Positions 8,005 through 16,842 of a DNA stretch of 39,505 bases are shown here, one piece after another; position 1 is the first letter of the stretch; each line of letters opens with the position of its first letter. The DNA is taken from the NCBI GenBank assembly GCA_944322355.1, contig CALUOT010000027.1, positions 1 to 39,505 of the forward strand. Reading direction: 5' to 3'. The translations under genes were made by a program, and so were the position numbers. Origin of the DNA: an uncultured Bacteroides sp. (GTDB lineage Bacteria; Bacteroidota; Bacteroidia; Bacteroidales; Bacteroidaceae). The notes under the pieces are model-generated. The model ran no database searches. It was given only the letters and a program-made list of their open reading frames with translations, and had not been told where the DNA came from.

Positions 8005-10161
8005 TTAAAACGAAACAGTGATATTCTCATAGTTGGATATAGGAATGTTATATCCATCTCGGCTGGCTTCTTGTCTGACTTTACGCATTTCACGCTGTGC
8101 TGTCCGCAAATTCGATTTCATCCCGGCAGAAGATACAATTCCCCAAGAACCAGCAGAACCACCACCTACATCTTTATCAGTATCTTTTTCCTTTATCTGA
8201 TAGCCACTACTCGTCAAAGATTCATAGATGCTGCGGGCTCTTTCTTCCCAATTGGCATATTGCATCTGGTAAAAAGACAAAGAGTGTTTACTATTATCCG
8301 AATTATAACTTTCGCTATTGTACATGCCACCTCCATAGCCGGAATAGGGATTCCCCATCATCATGTTATTGGCATAACCATTCGATTGTTGCATCGTCTG
8401 ATTGACATTGACATTATTTAATGACTGAGATGTCTGATTCAGAGATTCAGACACTTGTGTCAGAGCTTGCGACAAGGCAGCCAAAGTCCTATCCCTGCGT
8501 ATCCGTTTTATATTCTTCCGGGCCTGCTCATTTCCTTTGTCCCGTGCTTGTGCATAATAGGACAAAGCCTTATCCACATCCCCCAAATCCTCAAACAACG
8601 CACCGATATTATTTAAAGAGATAGCATAATACCCTTCTGTATTGTCCGGATCTAAGGCCATGCACAATACGTACTTATCATACTTCTCCTGTGCACTGCT
8701 GTTCGGCAGATTATAAGCTTCATCAAATGCTTGTCCGGCAATGGAAGGCGACTCCTGTCCATGTATGCTAAGCTCGGTTTTATATCCGGCCAGTTCAGCA
8801 ATGATCTTATTTTTATAGGTGTAATGATCTATCCTATGATATGTTTTCCGACTTGCAATTTTCCCATCAGGGCCAATCAATTTATACCCGTTTTTATCAT
8901 ATGCAAATCCGACTTTATTCACTGACGTCGAGATAACATCATATTGCATAGGAGTCAATATAGTACCATTCGTATCATATAGGCCACTTTTCCCGTTTTT
9001 CTCCACTAAAAGGATATTGCCTCCTTCCAAAATATTCCAAATGGACACATTATCAAACTGACATGCCAGCACTTCTTTTCCTATCAGATTAGCCACTCCC
9101 AGCAAACCATTCTGCCCGGTCAAAAGGAAACACGTGCCCCATGAATCTATTTCCTTATAGACTCCTCCTACCGGCTTGTCATTCCTATAAAAGCCGACTC
9201 CATTCGCACGTTTGTTGATGGTCAGATTATTTACTTTCCTCTTGATACCCATGGGATATTCTGCGCGTAATTCTCTATTTAATTTGCTGAATGCAATCGA
9301 GGTTTCCGTTAATGCATTGGATATATTACTGATATAAGCATTCCATTGCTCAGTGAAGAAAGGAAGCAATATTTTTTTGTAATGCTTGTTATAGGATTTG
9401 TACAACTTTAATTCAGAATCATAATCGAACGGGATGATAACCTCATTGAAAAAATTGATGCATCCGTATTTCCCATTTGCATCACGAGCCGGAAGTAAAA
9501 ACTGGAAACGTTCCTTGTTGATGCCATCTTTTTCACATTTTTCTTCTACAGAGGCATAAAAAACCAAGGGGGCTTCCAATAGCGTGTAGTCTGTTTTTAC
9601 AAATTCTCCACCGGCTTGATCGAGATAGCCCGTTCTGTCGTTCTCACGATACTTATAAAAAAGGAGAAATTTATTTCCGTCCTGATAGGTGATTTGTTCT
9701 AAATCATCATACTTCCTACTATCCACAGGTTGAAACTTTGCATTATACATGCGAAAATAGCCATCAAGCTCTTTCCCGTAAAGACTATAATGGTTTAATT
9801 CCGAGAAATAGGGCGAAACCTTCTCCCCATTATAATTGATGACATAATACTTGCCTGCCTGTTCCACTTTAGCCACTCCCTGATAAAACGAAGTGGCATA
9901 ATCATAGACAGGTTGAATAATAAATTGATTTTGGGAGTCGATATAGCCATATTTCCCTTGATAACGAACACAAGCCAAAAGATAATCTTTTTCGAAGTCT
10001 GTAGCAAAATCATATATCGGAGGAATTGCCCAATCCGTTTTTCCCTGTTCCCTAAAGCCATACTTTGCAGTGCCCGGGTCTTTGTAAGCTTTCAATTTTT
10101 GTCCTACAGATGTAATACTGTATGCCAAACACATAACGAGAAAAATAATCTTATAGCTCAT
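8005..10161 (-). CDS. WG-repeat protein with TPR segment, exported
   Basis: Protein of 718 residues. A signal peptide (MSYKIIFLVMCLAYSITSVG) is followed by WG/KWG-type beta repeats, for example GKYGYIDSQNQFIIQPVYDY, GKYGCINFFNEVIIPFDYD and GKSGLYDTNGTILTPMQYD. A TPR-like stretch (residues about 485-540: YAISLNNIGALFEDLGDVDKALSYYAQA) leads to a Ser/Gln/Asn-rich linker (SQALTQVSESLNQTSQSLNN, then a Gly/Tyr/Met-rich part). ATG 10161 is used; an upstream in-frame TTG at 10167 is less likely. WG repeats are thought to mediate protein binding in the envelope; no specific role is apparent. The gene ends 100 bp before the short-peptide gene on the same strand. Confidence 0.8.
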   Translation of the reverse strand: MSYKIIFLVMCLAYSITSVGQKLKAYKDPGTAKYGFREQGKTDWAIPPIYDFATDFEKDYLLACVRYQGKYGYIDSQNQFIIQPVYDYATSFYQGVAKVEQAGKYYVINYNGEKVSPYFSELNHYSLYGKELDGYFRMYNAKFQPVDSRKYDDLEQITYQDGNKFLLFYKYRENDRTGYLDQAGGEFVKTDYTLLEAPLVFYASVEEKCEKDGINKERFQFLLPARDANGKYGCINFFNEVIIPFDYDSELKLYKSYNKHYKKILLPFFTEQWNAYISNISNALTETSIAFSKLNRELRAEYPMGIKRKVNNLTINKRANGVGFYRNDKPVGGVYKEIDSWGTCFLLTGQNGLLGVANLIGKEVLACQFDNVSIWNILEGGNILLVEKNGKSGLYDTNGTILTPMQYDVISTSVNKVGFAYDKNGYKLIGPDGKIASRKTYHRIDHYTYKNKIIAELAGYKTELSIHGQESPSIAGQAFDEAYNLPNSSAQEKYDKYVLCMALDPDNTEGYYAISLNNIGALFEDLGDVDKALSYYAQARDKGNEQARKNIKRIRRDRTLAALSQALTQVSESLNQTSQSLNNVNVNQTMQQSNGYANNMMMGNPYSGYGGGMYNSESYNSDNSKHSLSFYQMQYANWEERARSIYESLTSSGYQIKEKDTDKDVGGGSAGSWGIVSSAGMKSNLRTAQREMRKVRQEASRDGYNIPISNYENITVSF

Positions 10162-10536
10162 AATCAACTTTTTTGTTAAGTTTGTTAAGAAACAATGTTA
10201 TTTGTCTATAAAGTAAAGAAAAATATTCCAAAGCACAAAATCAGGTTTTGCGCATTGGGTTACTATACAGCCCTATTTGGTGTTAAAGTGACGAAAATCG
10301 GGATTATGTGGGTGAAAATAATTGTTCACTCCGGTACCCGATTCTTCATACCGGGCATCGCATGCTGCTGTCTGATGATGTTTTTTTGTTATGATGTACT
10401 TCTACAAATGGCTAAAATTGGAGAAAACAGTATCAAGCCCATACTATCAAACCGAAAGCTGTATTGGACGAAGTTATCAATATTTTTAACTTATAAGAAA
10501 AAACATCGTACCCTGCTCAGAATACATTCTGACACG
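10162..10536. other. AT-rich gap upstream of the WG-repeat gene, no gene recognised
   Basis: About 375 bp between the divergent WG-repeat and parC units. Open frames here have no recognisable product and unlikely composition. I see no clear TAnnTTTG promoter for the WG gene; the best candidate is a one-mismatch TAACATTG on the minus strand at 10193-10200, without a convincing -33 box. Confidence 0.5.
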
Positions 10537-10631
10537 CTTTAAGAAGGTTGCAAACATAAAGGCCGAAGGTTGCAAACATTAGCCCCTTAGGTTGCAAACA
10601 TTCGGGCCTTAGGTTTGCAACCTTCTTGAAG
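10537..10631. repeat. 22-bp-period palindromic-word array (GGTTGCAAAC type)
   Basis: AGGTTGCAAAC occurs at 10545, 10567 and 10589, and a variant AGGTTTGCAACC at 10611. All four are exactly 22 bp apart. The spacers differ but share (G/C)CCTT-like ends. The first and last copies are also arms of a longer inverted repeat: 10537-10555 pairs with 10613-10631, 18 of 19 positions. The array lies about 175 bp upstream of the parC -7 box. Confidence 0.9.
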
Positions 10632-10804
10632 GGTAGTGCTATCTAACGGACAGATGTCACGATTTTAGAAATACATGAAAAACTTCGCCGGGAGAGATGT
10701 CGGACCCTGTTGTTTCTTCTACCGGATCATCCGGCGGACAGGCAGCAAAAGCCATCCCAACAAGATTTCTGCGAAGGAGAGATGGATTTTTCGACAGAAA
10801 TCCG

Positions 10805-10812
10805 TATATTTG
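10805..10812 (+). promoter_or_regulatory. Probable promoter -7 box of parC
   Basis: TATATTTG matches the Bacteroidota -7 consensus TAnnTTTG and lies 58 bp before the parC ATG. The -33 region, around 10782, is weak. Confidence 0.5.
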
Positions 10813-10870
10813 CCTGCGGCTGATAAAATCGCCTGAAGCATAAAAACGACTTTCCCGAACAATATACAGT

Positions 10871-13543
10871 ATGAGCGAAGACTTTGAGCAAACAAACGAA
10901 GACCTGAATGATGCACCTCTGGGACAGGAGGAACACTCGGATTATAAACCGGCAGACACCACAGTCGACCATGTGAAACACCAACTGAGCGGCATGTACC
11001 AAAACTGGTTCTTGGACTATGCGTCCTATGTGATACTGGAACGTGCCGTGCCTCACATCATGGACGGACTGAAACCCGTGCAACGACGCATCCTGCACAC
11101 CATGCGGCGCATGGAAGACGGTCGCTATAACAAGGTGGCAAACATCGTAGGTGAAGCCATGAAGTTCCACCCGCATGGCGACGCATCCATTAAAGATGCA
11201 TTAGTACAGTTGGGACAAAAAGATATGCTCATTGACTGCCAAGGTAACTGGGGAAACATCCTGACAGGAGACGATGCTGCAGCAGCCCGTTACATCGAAG
11301 CAAGGCTCACCAAGTTCGCATTGGATGTCGTATTCAATCCTAAGACCACCGAATGGAAACTCTCTTACGACGGACGCAACCGCGAACCGGTGACGTTGCC
11401 TGTCAAATTCCCCCTGCTATTGGCACAGGGAGTGGAAGGCATCGCAGTAGGTCTGTCATCCAAAATATTACCTCATAACTTCAACGAACTGTGCGATGCG
11501 GCAATCAGCTATCTACACGGTGAAGACTTCCGTCTTTATCCTGATTTCCAGACGGGAGGACTGATAGACGTGTCGAAGTATAATGATGGGGAACGGGGCG
11601 GAAGCGTCCGGGTGCGTTCGCGCATCGAGAAACTGGACAACAAGACATTGGCCATCCGTGAAATCCCTTATGGAAAGACCGTAGCCAACGTGTGCGACTC
11701 CATTGTCAAAGCCAGTGAAAAAGGGAAAATCAAGATACGAAAAGTGGAAGACCTGACATCAGGCAACGTAGAAATATTGGTACATCTGATGCCCGGCACT
11801 TCGTCAGACAAAACCATCGATGCCTTGTATGCCTTCACCGACTGCGAGGTAAGCATCTCGCCCAACTGTTGCGTCATCGACGACCGCAAACCGCACTTCC
11901 TCACCGTGAGCGACGTATTGCGTAAGTCAGTGGACAATACGCTGGCACTCTTGCGCAAGGAATTGGAAATCCGTCAGAGTGAACTATTGGAAAGTCTGCA
12001 TTTCGCTTCGTTGGAAAAGATATTTATTGAAGAACGCATCTATAAAGACCGGGCTTTCGAAGAAGCCGGAACCATGGACGCTGCTTGCGAACACATCGAC
12101 GAACGACTTACTCCATGGTATCCGAAAATGATACGCGAAGTGACCAAAGACGACATTCTTCGCCTGATGGAAATCAAAATGGCCCGCATCCTGAAATTCA
12201 ACAGCGACAAAGCCGAAGAACAGATAGCCCGCATGAAAGCGGATGTGGAAGAGATAGAAAGTCACTTGGCTCACATCGTAGAATATACGGTCGACTGGTA
12301 CCGGATGCTGCAAGAGAAGTACGGCAAGGCCTTCCCTCGCCGCACGGAACTTCGCAACTTCGACACCATAGACAGCAGTAAGGTCATCGAAGCCAACGAG
12401 AAACTTTATATCAACCGGGAAGAAGGTTTCATCGGTACATCGCTGAAAAAGGATGAATTCATCGCCAACTGTTCCACGCTGGACGAGGTTATCCTCTTCT
12501 ACCGCGACGGACGGTACCTCATCACAGCCGTAACCGACAAGAAGTTTGTCGGCAAGAACGTCCTCTATGCCAATGTCTTCAAGAGAAACGACAAGCGTAC
12601 CATTTATAATGTGGTCTATCGGGACGGCAAGGACGGAACATGCTACATCAAACGTTTTGCCGTGACCAACGTAATCCGCGACCGCGAGTATGACGTTACG
12701 CAAGGCACGCCCGACTCACGTATCATGTACTTTAGTGCCAATCCCAACGGCGAGGCCGAAGTCATCAAAGTAACCCTGAAGCCCAATCCGCGCATTCGTA
12801 AAATCATCTTCGAGGAAGATTTCAGCCGGTTGGCCATCAAAGGACGACAGGCCAACGGCAATATTCTGACACGCAACCCAGTACATAAAATCAGCCTGAA
12901 ACAACGAGGAGCCTCCACCTTGGGCGGACGCAAAGTGTGGTTCGACCGCGACGTGTTACGCCTCAACTACGACGGACGGGGAGAATATTTAGGGGAATTC
13001 CAAGCAAACGACCGCATCCTCATCGTGATGAACAACGGCGACTTCTATACGACTAACTTCGACTTGAGCAATCACTACGAAGCCGATATCCGCATCATCG
13101 AAAAGCTGGATGCTCATAAAGTATGGACAGCTGTGCTTTACGATGCAGACCAGCATGGTTATCCGTACATCAAACGCTTTTACTTCGAGGCAAATCCCCG
13201 CAAACAGAACTATCTGGGCGAAAACAAGAAGAACAGCCTCCTGCTGCTGACAGACGAAGCTTATCCGAGATTGGAAATCGTCTTCGGCGGACTGGACAGC
13301 TTCCGTGACCCACTGATTATCGAAGTGGACGAATTCATCGCTGTCAAAGGGTTCAAGGCAAAAGGCAAGCGACTGACCAACTATGCCATAGAAAGCATCA
13401 ACGAACTGGAACCGACCCGGCAACCCGAAGCAAAACCGTTTCCCGAAGAAACGGCGGAGGAACCCGAAAACCTGGACCCGGACCGCGACAAAAGCGAAAG
13501 TGACATCTTGGACGAATTGACGGGACAAATGAAACTGTTCTGA
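10871..13543 (+). CDS. parC: DNA topoisomerase IV subunit A
   Basis: 890-residue type IIA topoisomerase A subunit that breaks and rejoins DNA to unlink daughter chromosomes. The catalytic tyrosine is Y141 in AAARYIEARLT. The winged-helix region reads KPVQRRILHTM and FHPHGDASIKDALVQ. The tower and coiled-coil region (EIRQSELLESLHFASLEKIFIEERIYKDRAF) and a C-terminal beta-pinwheel follow. The pinwheel lacks a QRRGGKG gyrase box, so I call ParC rather than GyrA. At the position of the quinolone-contact serine (E. coli GyrA S83/ParC S80) this protein has alanine, in HGDASIKD; the acidic partner four residues later is retained as Asp. The tail is acidic (EETAEEPENLDPDRDKSESD). No parE is visible in the window. 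Confidence 0.92.
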   Translation: MSEDFEQTNEDLNDAPLGQEEHSDYKPADTTVDHVKHQLSGMYQNWFLDYASYVILERAVPHIMDGLKPVQRRILHTMRRMEDGRYNKVANIVGEAMKFHPHGDASIKDALVQLGQKDMLIDCQGNWGNILTGDDAAAARYIEARLTKFALDVVFNPKTTEWKLSYDGRNREPVTLPVKFPLLLAQGVEGIAVGLSSKILPHNFNELCDAAISYLHGEDFRLYPDFQTGGLIDVSKYNDGERGGSVRVRSRIEKLDNKTLAIREIPYGKTVANVCDSIVKASEKGKIKIRKVEDLTSGNVEILVHLMPGTSSDKTIDALYAFTDCEVSISPNCCVIDDRKPHFLTVSDVLRKSVDNTLALLRKELEIRQSELLESLHFASLEKIFIEERIYKDRAFEEAGTMDAACEHIDERLTPWYPKMIREVTKDDILRLMEIKMARILKFNSDKAEEQIARMKADVEEIESHLAHIVEYTVDWYRMLQEKYGKAFPRRTELRNFDTIDSSKVIEANEKLYINREEGFIGTSLKKDEFIANCSTLDEVILFYRDGRYLITAVTDKKFVGKNVLYANVFKRNDKRTIYNVVYRDGKDGTCYIKRFAVTNVIRDREYDVTQGTPDSRIMYFSANPNGEAEVIKVTLKPNPRIRKIIFEEDFSRLAIKGRQANGNILTRNPVHKISLKQRGASTLGGRKVWFDRDVLRLNYDGRGEYLGEFQANDRILIVMNNGDFYTTNFDLSNHYEADIRIIEKLDAHKVWTAVLYDADQHGYPYIKRFYFEANPRKQNYLGENKKNSLLLLTDEAYPRLEIVFGGLDSFRDPLIIEVDEFIAVKGFKAKGKRLTNYAIESINELEPTRQPEAKPFPEETAEEPENLDPDRDKSESDILDELTGQMKLF

Positions 13544-13595
13544 AAAGCGATCGTCTACAGAAAGCGGCTGCCGATAGAGGAAAAAAGCCATGTGC

Positions 13596-13626
13596 TTGCT
13601 TTTTCCCCCAGGAAAGTATATCTTTG
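13596..13626 (+). promoter_or_regulatory. Promoter of the DUF3316-like/S41 operon
   Basis: TTG at 13596-13598 and TATCTTTG at 13619-13626 are 20 bp apart, fitting the Bacteroidota consensus. The start codon at 13690 leaves a leader of roughly 55-60 nt. Confidence 0.65.
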
Positions 13627-13689
13627 CCACGGCTCATTGAGTCCAGGAATCAGACTATTAATATATATAATGAACACCATGCCCTAACA

Positions 13690-14535
13690 ATGAGAACCGT
13701 TTCACGACATACAGCTTTGTGGCTGTTCTTTTCACTCTTTCTTCTGCTGCCGACGGTCATTCGTGCCCAGCTTCAACTGCCCGACACGGCCCGACAGACA
13801 CACTTCGTCAAACGTACCACCATGATCGGTGTGGGAACGGCCAACATGTACGACACCTATTTATCCCCTCAAGAATACCGAGGCATGGAAGTCCGCCTGG
13901 CACGTGAAAGCATACGCATGACGCGCTGGGCCAACGGCAATCTTTCCCTCCAGAATTTCCTGCAAGGCTATGTGAACTACACGCATAACCGGGTGGACAA
14001 CAACAATACCGTAGCCGGACAAGTAAACTGGAACATCGGACTGCACTATAACTTCCGACTGACTGATAACTTCCGGCTATTGGCAGGCGGACTGGCTGAC
14101 ATGAACGGCGGTTTTGTTTACAACCTGCGCAACGGCAACAACCCCGCTTCGGCACGCGCTTTCATCAACCTCGACGCCTCGGCCATGGCGATATGGGACG
14201 TGCGTATCAAGCGCCTTCCCATACAGTTGCGCTATCAGATCAACGTACCGGTGATGGGCGTCATGTTCTCTCCCCATTACGGACAGTCCTACTACGAAAT
14301 CTTCTCACTGGGCAATGCTTCGGGAGTAGTACGCTTCACCTCGCTGCACAACCAGCCTTCCCTACGTCAGATGCTGTCGGCCGACTTCCCCGTAGGCCGC
14401 ATCAAAATGCGCCTGGCCTATCTGTGGGACGCTCAGCAATCGAGCCTCAACCACATCGACACCCATGCGTACTCACACATCTTCATGGTGGGCTTCATCA
14501 AGGAATTCTATTTGCTTAAGAAACCGAGAAAGTGA
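13690..14535 (+). CDS. DUF3316-like exported envelope protein
   Basis: 281 residues. ATG 13690 gives a signal peptide (WLFFSLFLLLPTVIRAQ); an upstream in-frame extension lacks one and overlaps the promoter. The mature protein has RTTMIGVGTANMYDTYLSPQ and RGMEVRLARESIRMT near the N-terminus, which I associate with DUF3316, then alternating amphipathic strands ending in a C-terminal strand HIFMVGFIKEFY, as in small outer-membrane barrels. It is followed 7 bp later by an S41 protease lipoprotein, so the two are probably co-transcribed and both work in the envelope. No biochemical role is known to me. Confidence 0.72.
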   Translation: MRTVSRHTALWLFFSLFLLLPTVIRAQLQLPDTARQTHFVKRTTMIGVGTANMYDTYLSPQEYRGMEVRLARESIRMTRWANGNLSLQNFLQGYVNYTHNRVDNNNTVAGQVNWNIGLHYNFRLTDNFRLLAGGLADMNGGFVYNLRNGNNPASARAFINLDASAMAIWDVRIKRLPIQLRYQINVPVMGVMFSPHYGQSYYEIFSLGNASGVVRFTSLHNQPSLRQMLSADFPVGRIKMRLAYLWDAQQSSLNHIDTHAYSHIFMVGFIKEFYLLKKPRK

Positions 14536-14542
14536 TAACAAT

Positions 14543-15565
14543 ATGAATACAAAGAAGATACTACGCCGGGCCAACTATCTCTGCCTGCTGATTTTCCCCC
14601 TGCTTTTTACATCCTGCATCCGGGAAGAAGAATTCGACAATACCCCACAAGGAAATTTCGAAGCCTTGTGGAAACTAATCGACGAGAAATATTGTTTCCT
14701 CGACTATAAACAAATAGACTGGGACGCCATTTACGACCAATACCAACCACTCATTACCGCCGACATGAGCAGTGCCGGATTGTTTGAGGTGCTGGGCGAC
14801 ATGTTGGCCGAACTGAAGGACGGACATGTCAACCTGTACTCCGCCTCCAACACGGCACGCTACTGGGACTGGTACCTCGACTATCCGCGCAATTACGACG
14901 AAGCTATCATCGAGAAGTATCTGGGACGCGACTATCGCATCTCCGGCGGCTTGCGCTACACCATTCTGGAAGACAACATAGGCTACATTTCCTACACATC
15001 GTTCTCCAGCGGGGTGGGCGAAGGCAATCTGGACGAAGCCCTGTCCTACATGGCCGCTTGCAACGGACTCATCATTGACGTACGCAACAACGGAGGGGGC
15101 GACCTGACCTACTCCAGCCGCATAGCCGCCCGCTTCACCAACGAACGGGTACTGACCGGCTATATCCAACACAAAACCGGACCGGGCCATAGCGATTTCT
15201 CCGACCCCGAACCCATCTACCTGGAACCATCCATCAACCTGCGCTGGCAGAAGAAAGTCATCGTGCTGACCAACCGCCATTCCTATAGTGCCACCAACGA
15301 CTTCATTAACTCCATGCGCTACCTGCCCTTGGTAACCATCGTCGGCGACCAGAGCGGTGGCGGTTCCGGTCTTCCTTTCACGTCCGAACTGCCTAACGGA
15401 TGGACGGTACGCTTCTCCGCCAGTCCTCACCTGGATGCCGACAAACAACACATCGAATTTGGCATCGCTCCCGATGTCCACGTAGACATGACCGAAGAAG
15501 ACGAAGCCAAGGACGTGGACACCATTATTGAAACGGCCCGCAGTCTGCTGAGACTCAACCCATAG
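14543..15565 (+). CDS. S41-family (C-terminal-processing-like) serine protease lipoprotein
   Basis: 340 residues. ATG 14543 gives a lipoprotein signal ending LLFTSC. A helical N-terminal part (NFEALWKLIDEKYCFLDYKQIDW) is typical of Bacteroidetes S41 lipoproteins. The core has DGHVNLYS, IGYISYTSF, LIIDVRNNGGG and the catalytic serine region NRHSYSATNDF, with S249 the likely nucleophile, then GDQSGGGSGLPFT. I see no clear PDZ domain between the N-terminal part and the core. The gene begins 7 bp after the DUF3316-like gene. Substrate unknown. Confidence 0.85.
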   Translation: MNTKKILRRANYLCLLIFPLLFTSCIREEEFDNTPQGNFEALWKLIDEKYCFLDYKQIDWDAIYDQYQPLITADMSSAGLFEVLGDMLAELKDGHVNLYSASNTARYWDWYLDYPRNYDEAIIEKYLGRDYRISGGLRYTILEDNIGYISYTSFSSGVGEGNLDEALSYMAACNGLIIDVRNNGGGDLTYSSRIAARFTNERVLTGYIQHKTGPGHSDFSDPEPIYLEPSINLRWQKKVIVLTNRHSYSATNDFINSMRYLPLVTIVGDQSGGGSGLPFTSELPNGWTVRFSASPHLDADKQHIEFGIAPDVHVDMTEEDEAKDVDTIIETARSLLRLNP

Positions 15566-15626
15566 TTTCCGCTTGACAAGAGTCTTGTTTGTTGATATTA
15601 TTAACCGACAAAGTAAGACAAACGAT

Positions 15627-15659
15627 ACCCCCTTCCAGAAAGCTTTCTGAGAGGGGGGT
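15627..15659 (+). terminator. GC-rich hairpin after the S41 protease gene
   Basis: Arms 15628-15642 and 15643-15657 form a near-perfect 15-bp stem (two mismatches) centred on AGAAAGCTTTCT. No T-run follows, so intrinsic termination is uncertain. The 22-bp array begins immediately downstream. Confidence 0.45.
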
Positions 15660-15663
15660 GGGA

Positions 15664-15741
15664 ATGTTAGTAACCTAAGGGGTGAATGTTACTAACATTC
15701 GGCCTCTATGTTAGTAACATTCGGGGCTTAGGGTTGCAACC
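15664..15741. repeat. 22-bp-period palindromic-word array (GTTAGTAAC type)
   Basis: ATGTTAGTAAC at 15664, its reverse-complement form ATGTTACTAAC at 15686, ATGTTAGTAAC at 15708, and AGGGTTGCAACC at 15730 are each 22 bp apart. The core words are palindromic (GTTAGTAAC, GGTTGCAACC). The last spacer plus word (CATTCGGGGCTTAGGGTTGC and on) closely matches the end of the 10.5 kb array. The array lies between the S41 hairpin and the tRNA-Leu promoter. Confidence 0.9.
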
Positions 15742-15875
15742 TCATTTTCACGCAGTCTTTCGGATGCTTCCATTTGTAAATATTTATATCTTTACGAAAA
15801 AGATTCCTTCCACCATTTTAGCCGATAAACAGGAGATGAAATTTGGAGAGTTGTGCGTATCTTAGTGAAAAATAG

Positions 15876-15906
15876 TTGGCTAAATAGAAAATATTTTCTA
15901 CCTTTG
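15876..15906 (+). promoter_or_regulatory. Promoter of tRNA-Leu
   Basis: TTGG at 15876-15879 and TACCTTTG at 15899-15906 fit the -33/-7 consensus with 20 bp between TTG and TA. The -7 box ends 23 bp before the tRNA 5' end. Confidence 0.75.
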
Positions 15907-15929
15907 TCCCCGCTGATTAAAATTCGCTT

Positions 15930-16011
15930 GCGGGTGTGGCGTAATTGGCAGCCGCGCCAGACTTAGGATCTGGTGCCGTAAGGCGTGTAGGTTCGAGTCC
16001 TATCACCCGCA
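15930..16011 (+). tRNA. tRNA-Leu (anticodon UAG)
   Basis: 82 nt cloverleaf. Acceptor arms GCGGGTG and CACCCGC pair fully, with discriminator A. The anticodon stem CCAGA/TCTGG encloses the loop CTTAGGA, giving anticodon UAG. A long variable arm (class II, stem GCC/GGC) and a T arm GTAGG-TTCGAGT-CCTAT identify a leucine tRNA. CCA is not encoded. It stands alone with its own promoter and terminator. Confidence 0.95.
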
Positions 16012-16034
16012 CATCGCGTTTCCAAAAAGAGTAG

Positions 16035-16081
16035 CTGTAGATTGCTTTATAGAAGTCCCTTAGGCAATCTACAGTTTTTTT
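16035..16081 (+). terminator. Intrinsic terminator of tRNA-Leu
   Basis: Perfect 11-bp stem CTGTAGATTGC (16035-16045) with GCAATCTACAG (16064-16074), followed directly by seven T (16075-16081). On the opposite strand a short T-run (CTTTTTGG) lies just after the stem, so it may also stop the minus-strand comF transcript ending at 16092. Confidence 0.9.
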
Positions 16082-16091
16082 GTGAATAAAC

Positions 16092-16823
16092 TCAATCATT
16101 GGCCACGGCCAATGTGAGTACACTGATGCGCACGCCTTCTACCCCATCGGCCAAGGCATCTGCACAGGCTGTGGTAGTGGCTCCCGTAGTCAGCACATCA
16201 TCGACAAGGAGAACATGTTTGTGAGCCAGACGGGCAGGAGCCGCCACGTAAAAGATGTCCTTCACATTCTCCCAACGTTCGTAAACCGACTTTTCCGTTT
16301 GTGTCTGAGTATGTATCTGTCGTCTGACGGAAGAAGTATCTACCGGCAGACCGAGAACTTCCGAAAGTCCTTTGGCTAAACATTCGCTTTGATTGTATCC
16401 CCTTTCGCGCTGCCGACGTGGATGCAGCGGGACGGGCACAATCACATCTATCCCCTCGAAGAAGCCGCTCTCCTTCAGCTCTTCCGCCATGAAGCGCCCC
16501 ATGAGGCAGCCGATGTCTTTTCGTCCTCCATACTTCAGCAGGTGGAGAAGATGACGGAAGTCGCTCCCCTTGTGATAGAAAAAATAAGAAGTGGCACGTT
16601 CCAAAGGCACCTTCCCCCAAAACAACCTCTCCACCGGATTGTCTTTCTGCTTATGATAATTCGTGCGGGGCATGCTCATGTGGCAACGCAGACAGATACT
16701 TTCTTCTCCATCCTGCAACGTAGCACCACACACCGCACACGTCCGTGGAAAGAGCAAATGAACCAAAGAAGAGGACCAAAGTCTTAGCATCGATTTCCTC
16801 CTGAAAAAAAACTGATTTGACAT
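16092..16823 (-). CDS. ComF/GntX-family phosphoribosyltransferase-like protein
   Basis: 243 residues. An N-terminal double zinc ribbon has C29/C32 (CAVC) and C44/C47 (CLRC). The body contains LLKYGGRKDIG, VIVPVPLHPRRQRERGYNQS and the PRPP-binding loop HVLLVDDVLTTGATT at residues 203-217, all hallmarks of the ComF family. In transformable bacteria ComF helps DNA uptake into the cytoplasm; in Bacteroidota its role is less clear. It lies 19 bp downstream of the monophosphatase gene on the same strand and probably shares its transcript. ATG 16790 is an alternative start but would trim the N-terminus. Confidence 0.88.
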   Translation of the reverse strand: MSNQFFFRRKSMLRLWSSSLVHLLFPRTCAVCGATLQDGEESICLRCHMSMPRTNYHKQKDNPVERLFWGKVPLERATSYFFYHKGSDFRHLLHLLKYGGRKDIGCLMGRFMAEELKESGFFEGIDVIVPVPLHPRRQRERGYNQSECLAKGLSEVLGLPVDTSSVRRQIHTQTQTEKSVYERWENVKDIFYVAAPARLAHKHVLLVDDVLTTGATTTACADALADGVEGVRISVLTLAVAND

Positions 16824-16842
16824 ACCGATTCGTCTGATTGCT

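Noticed and set aside
10195-10542. 115-codon open frame in the gap before parC
   Set aside because: No promoter, unlikely composition, and no recognisable domain; it ends at the edge of the 22-bp array.
10545-10627. Regular repeats that could be read as a CRISPR array
   Set aside because: Repeats of 10-13 bp with 9-11 bp spacers are far too short, only four units occur, and no cas genes are nearby.
15917-16123. 68-codon open frame on the minus strand
   Set aside because: It is the reverse strand of tRNA-Leu and its terminator.
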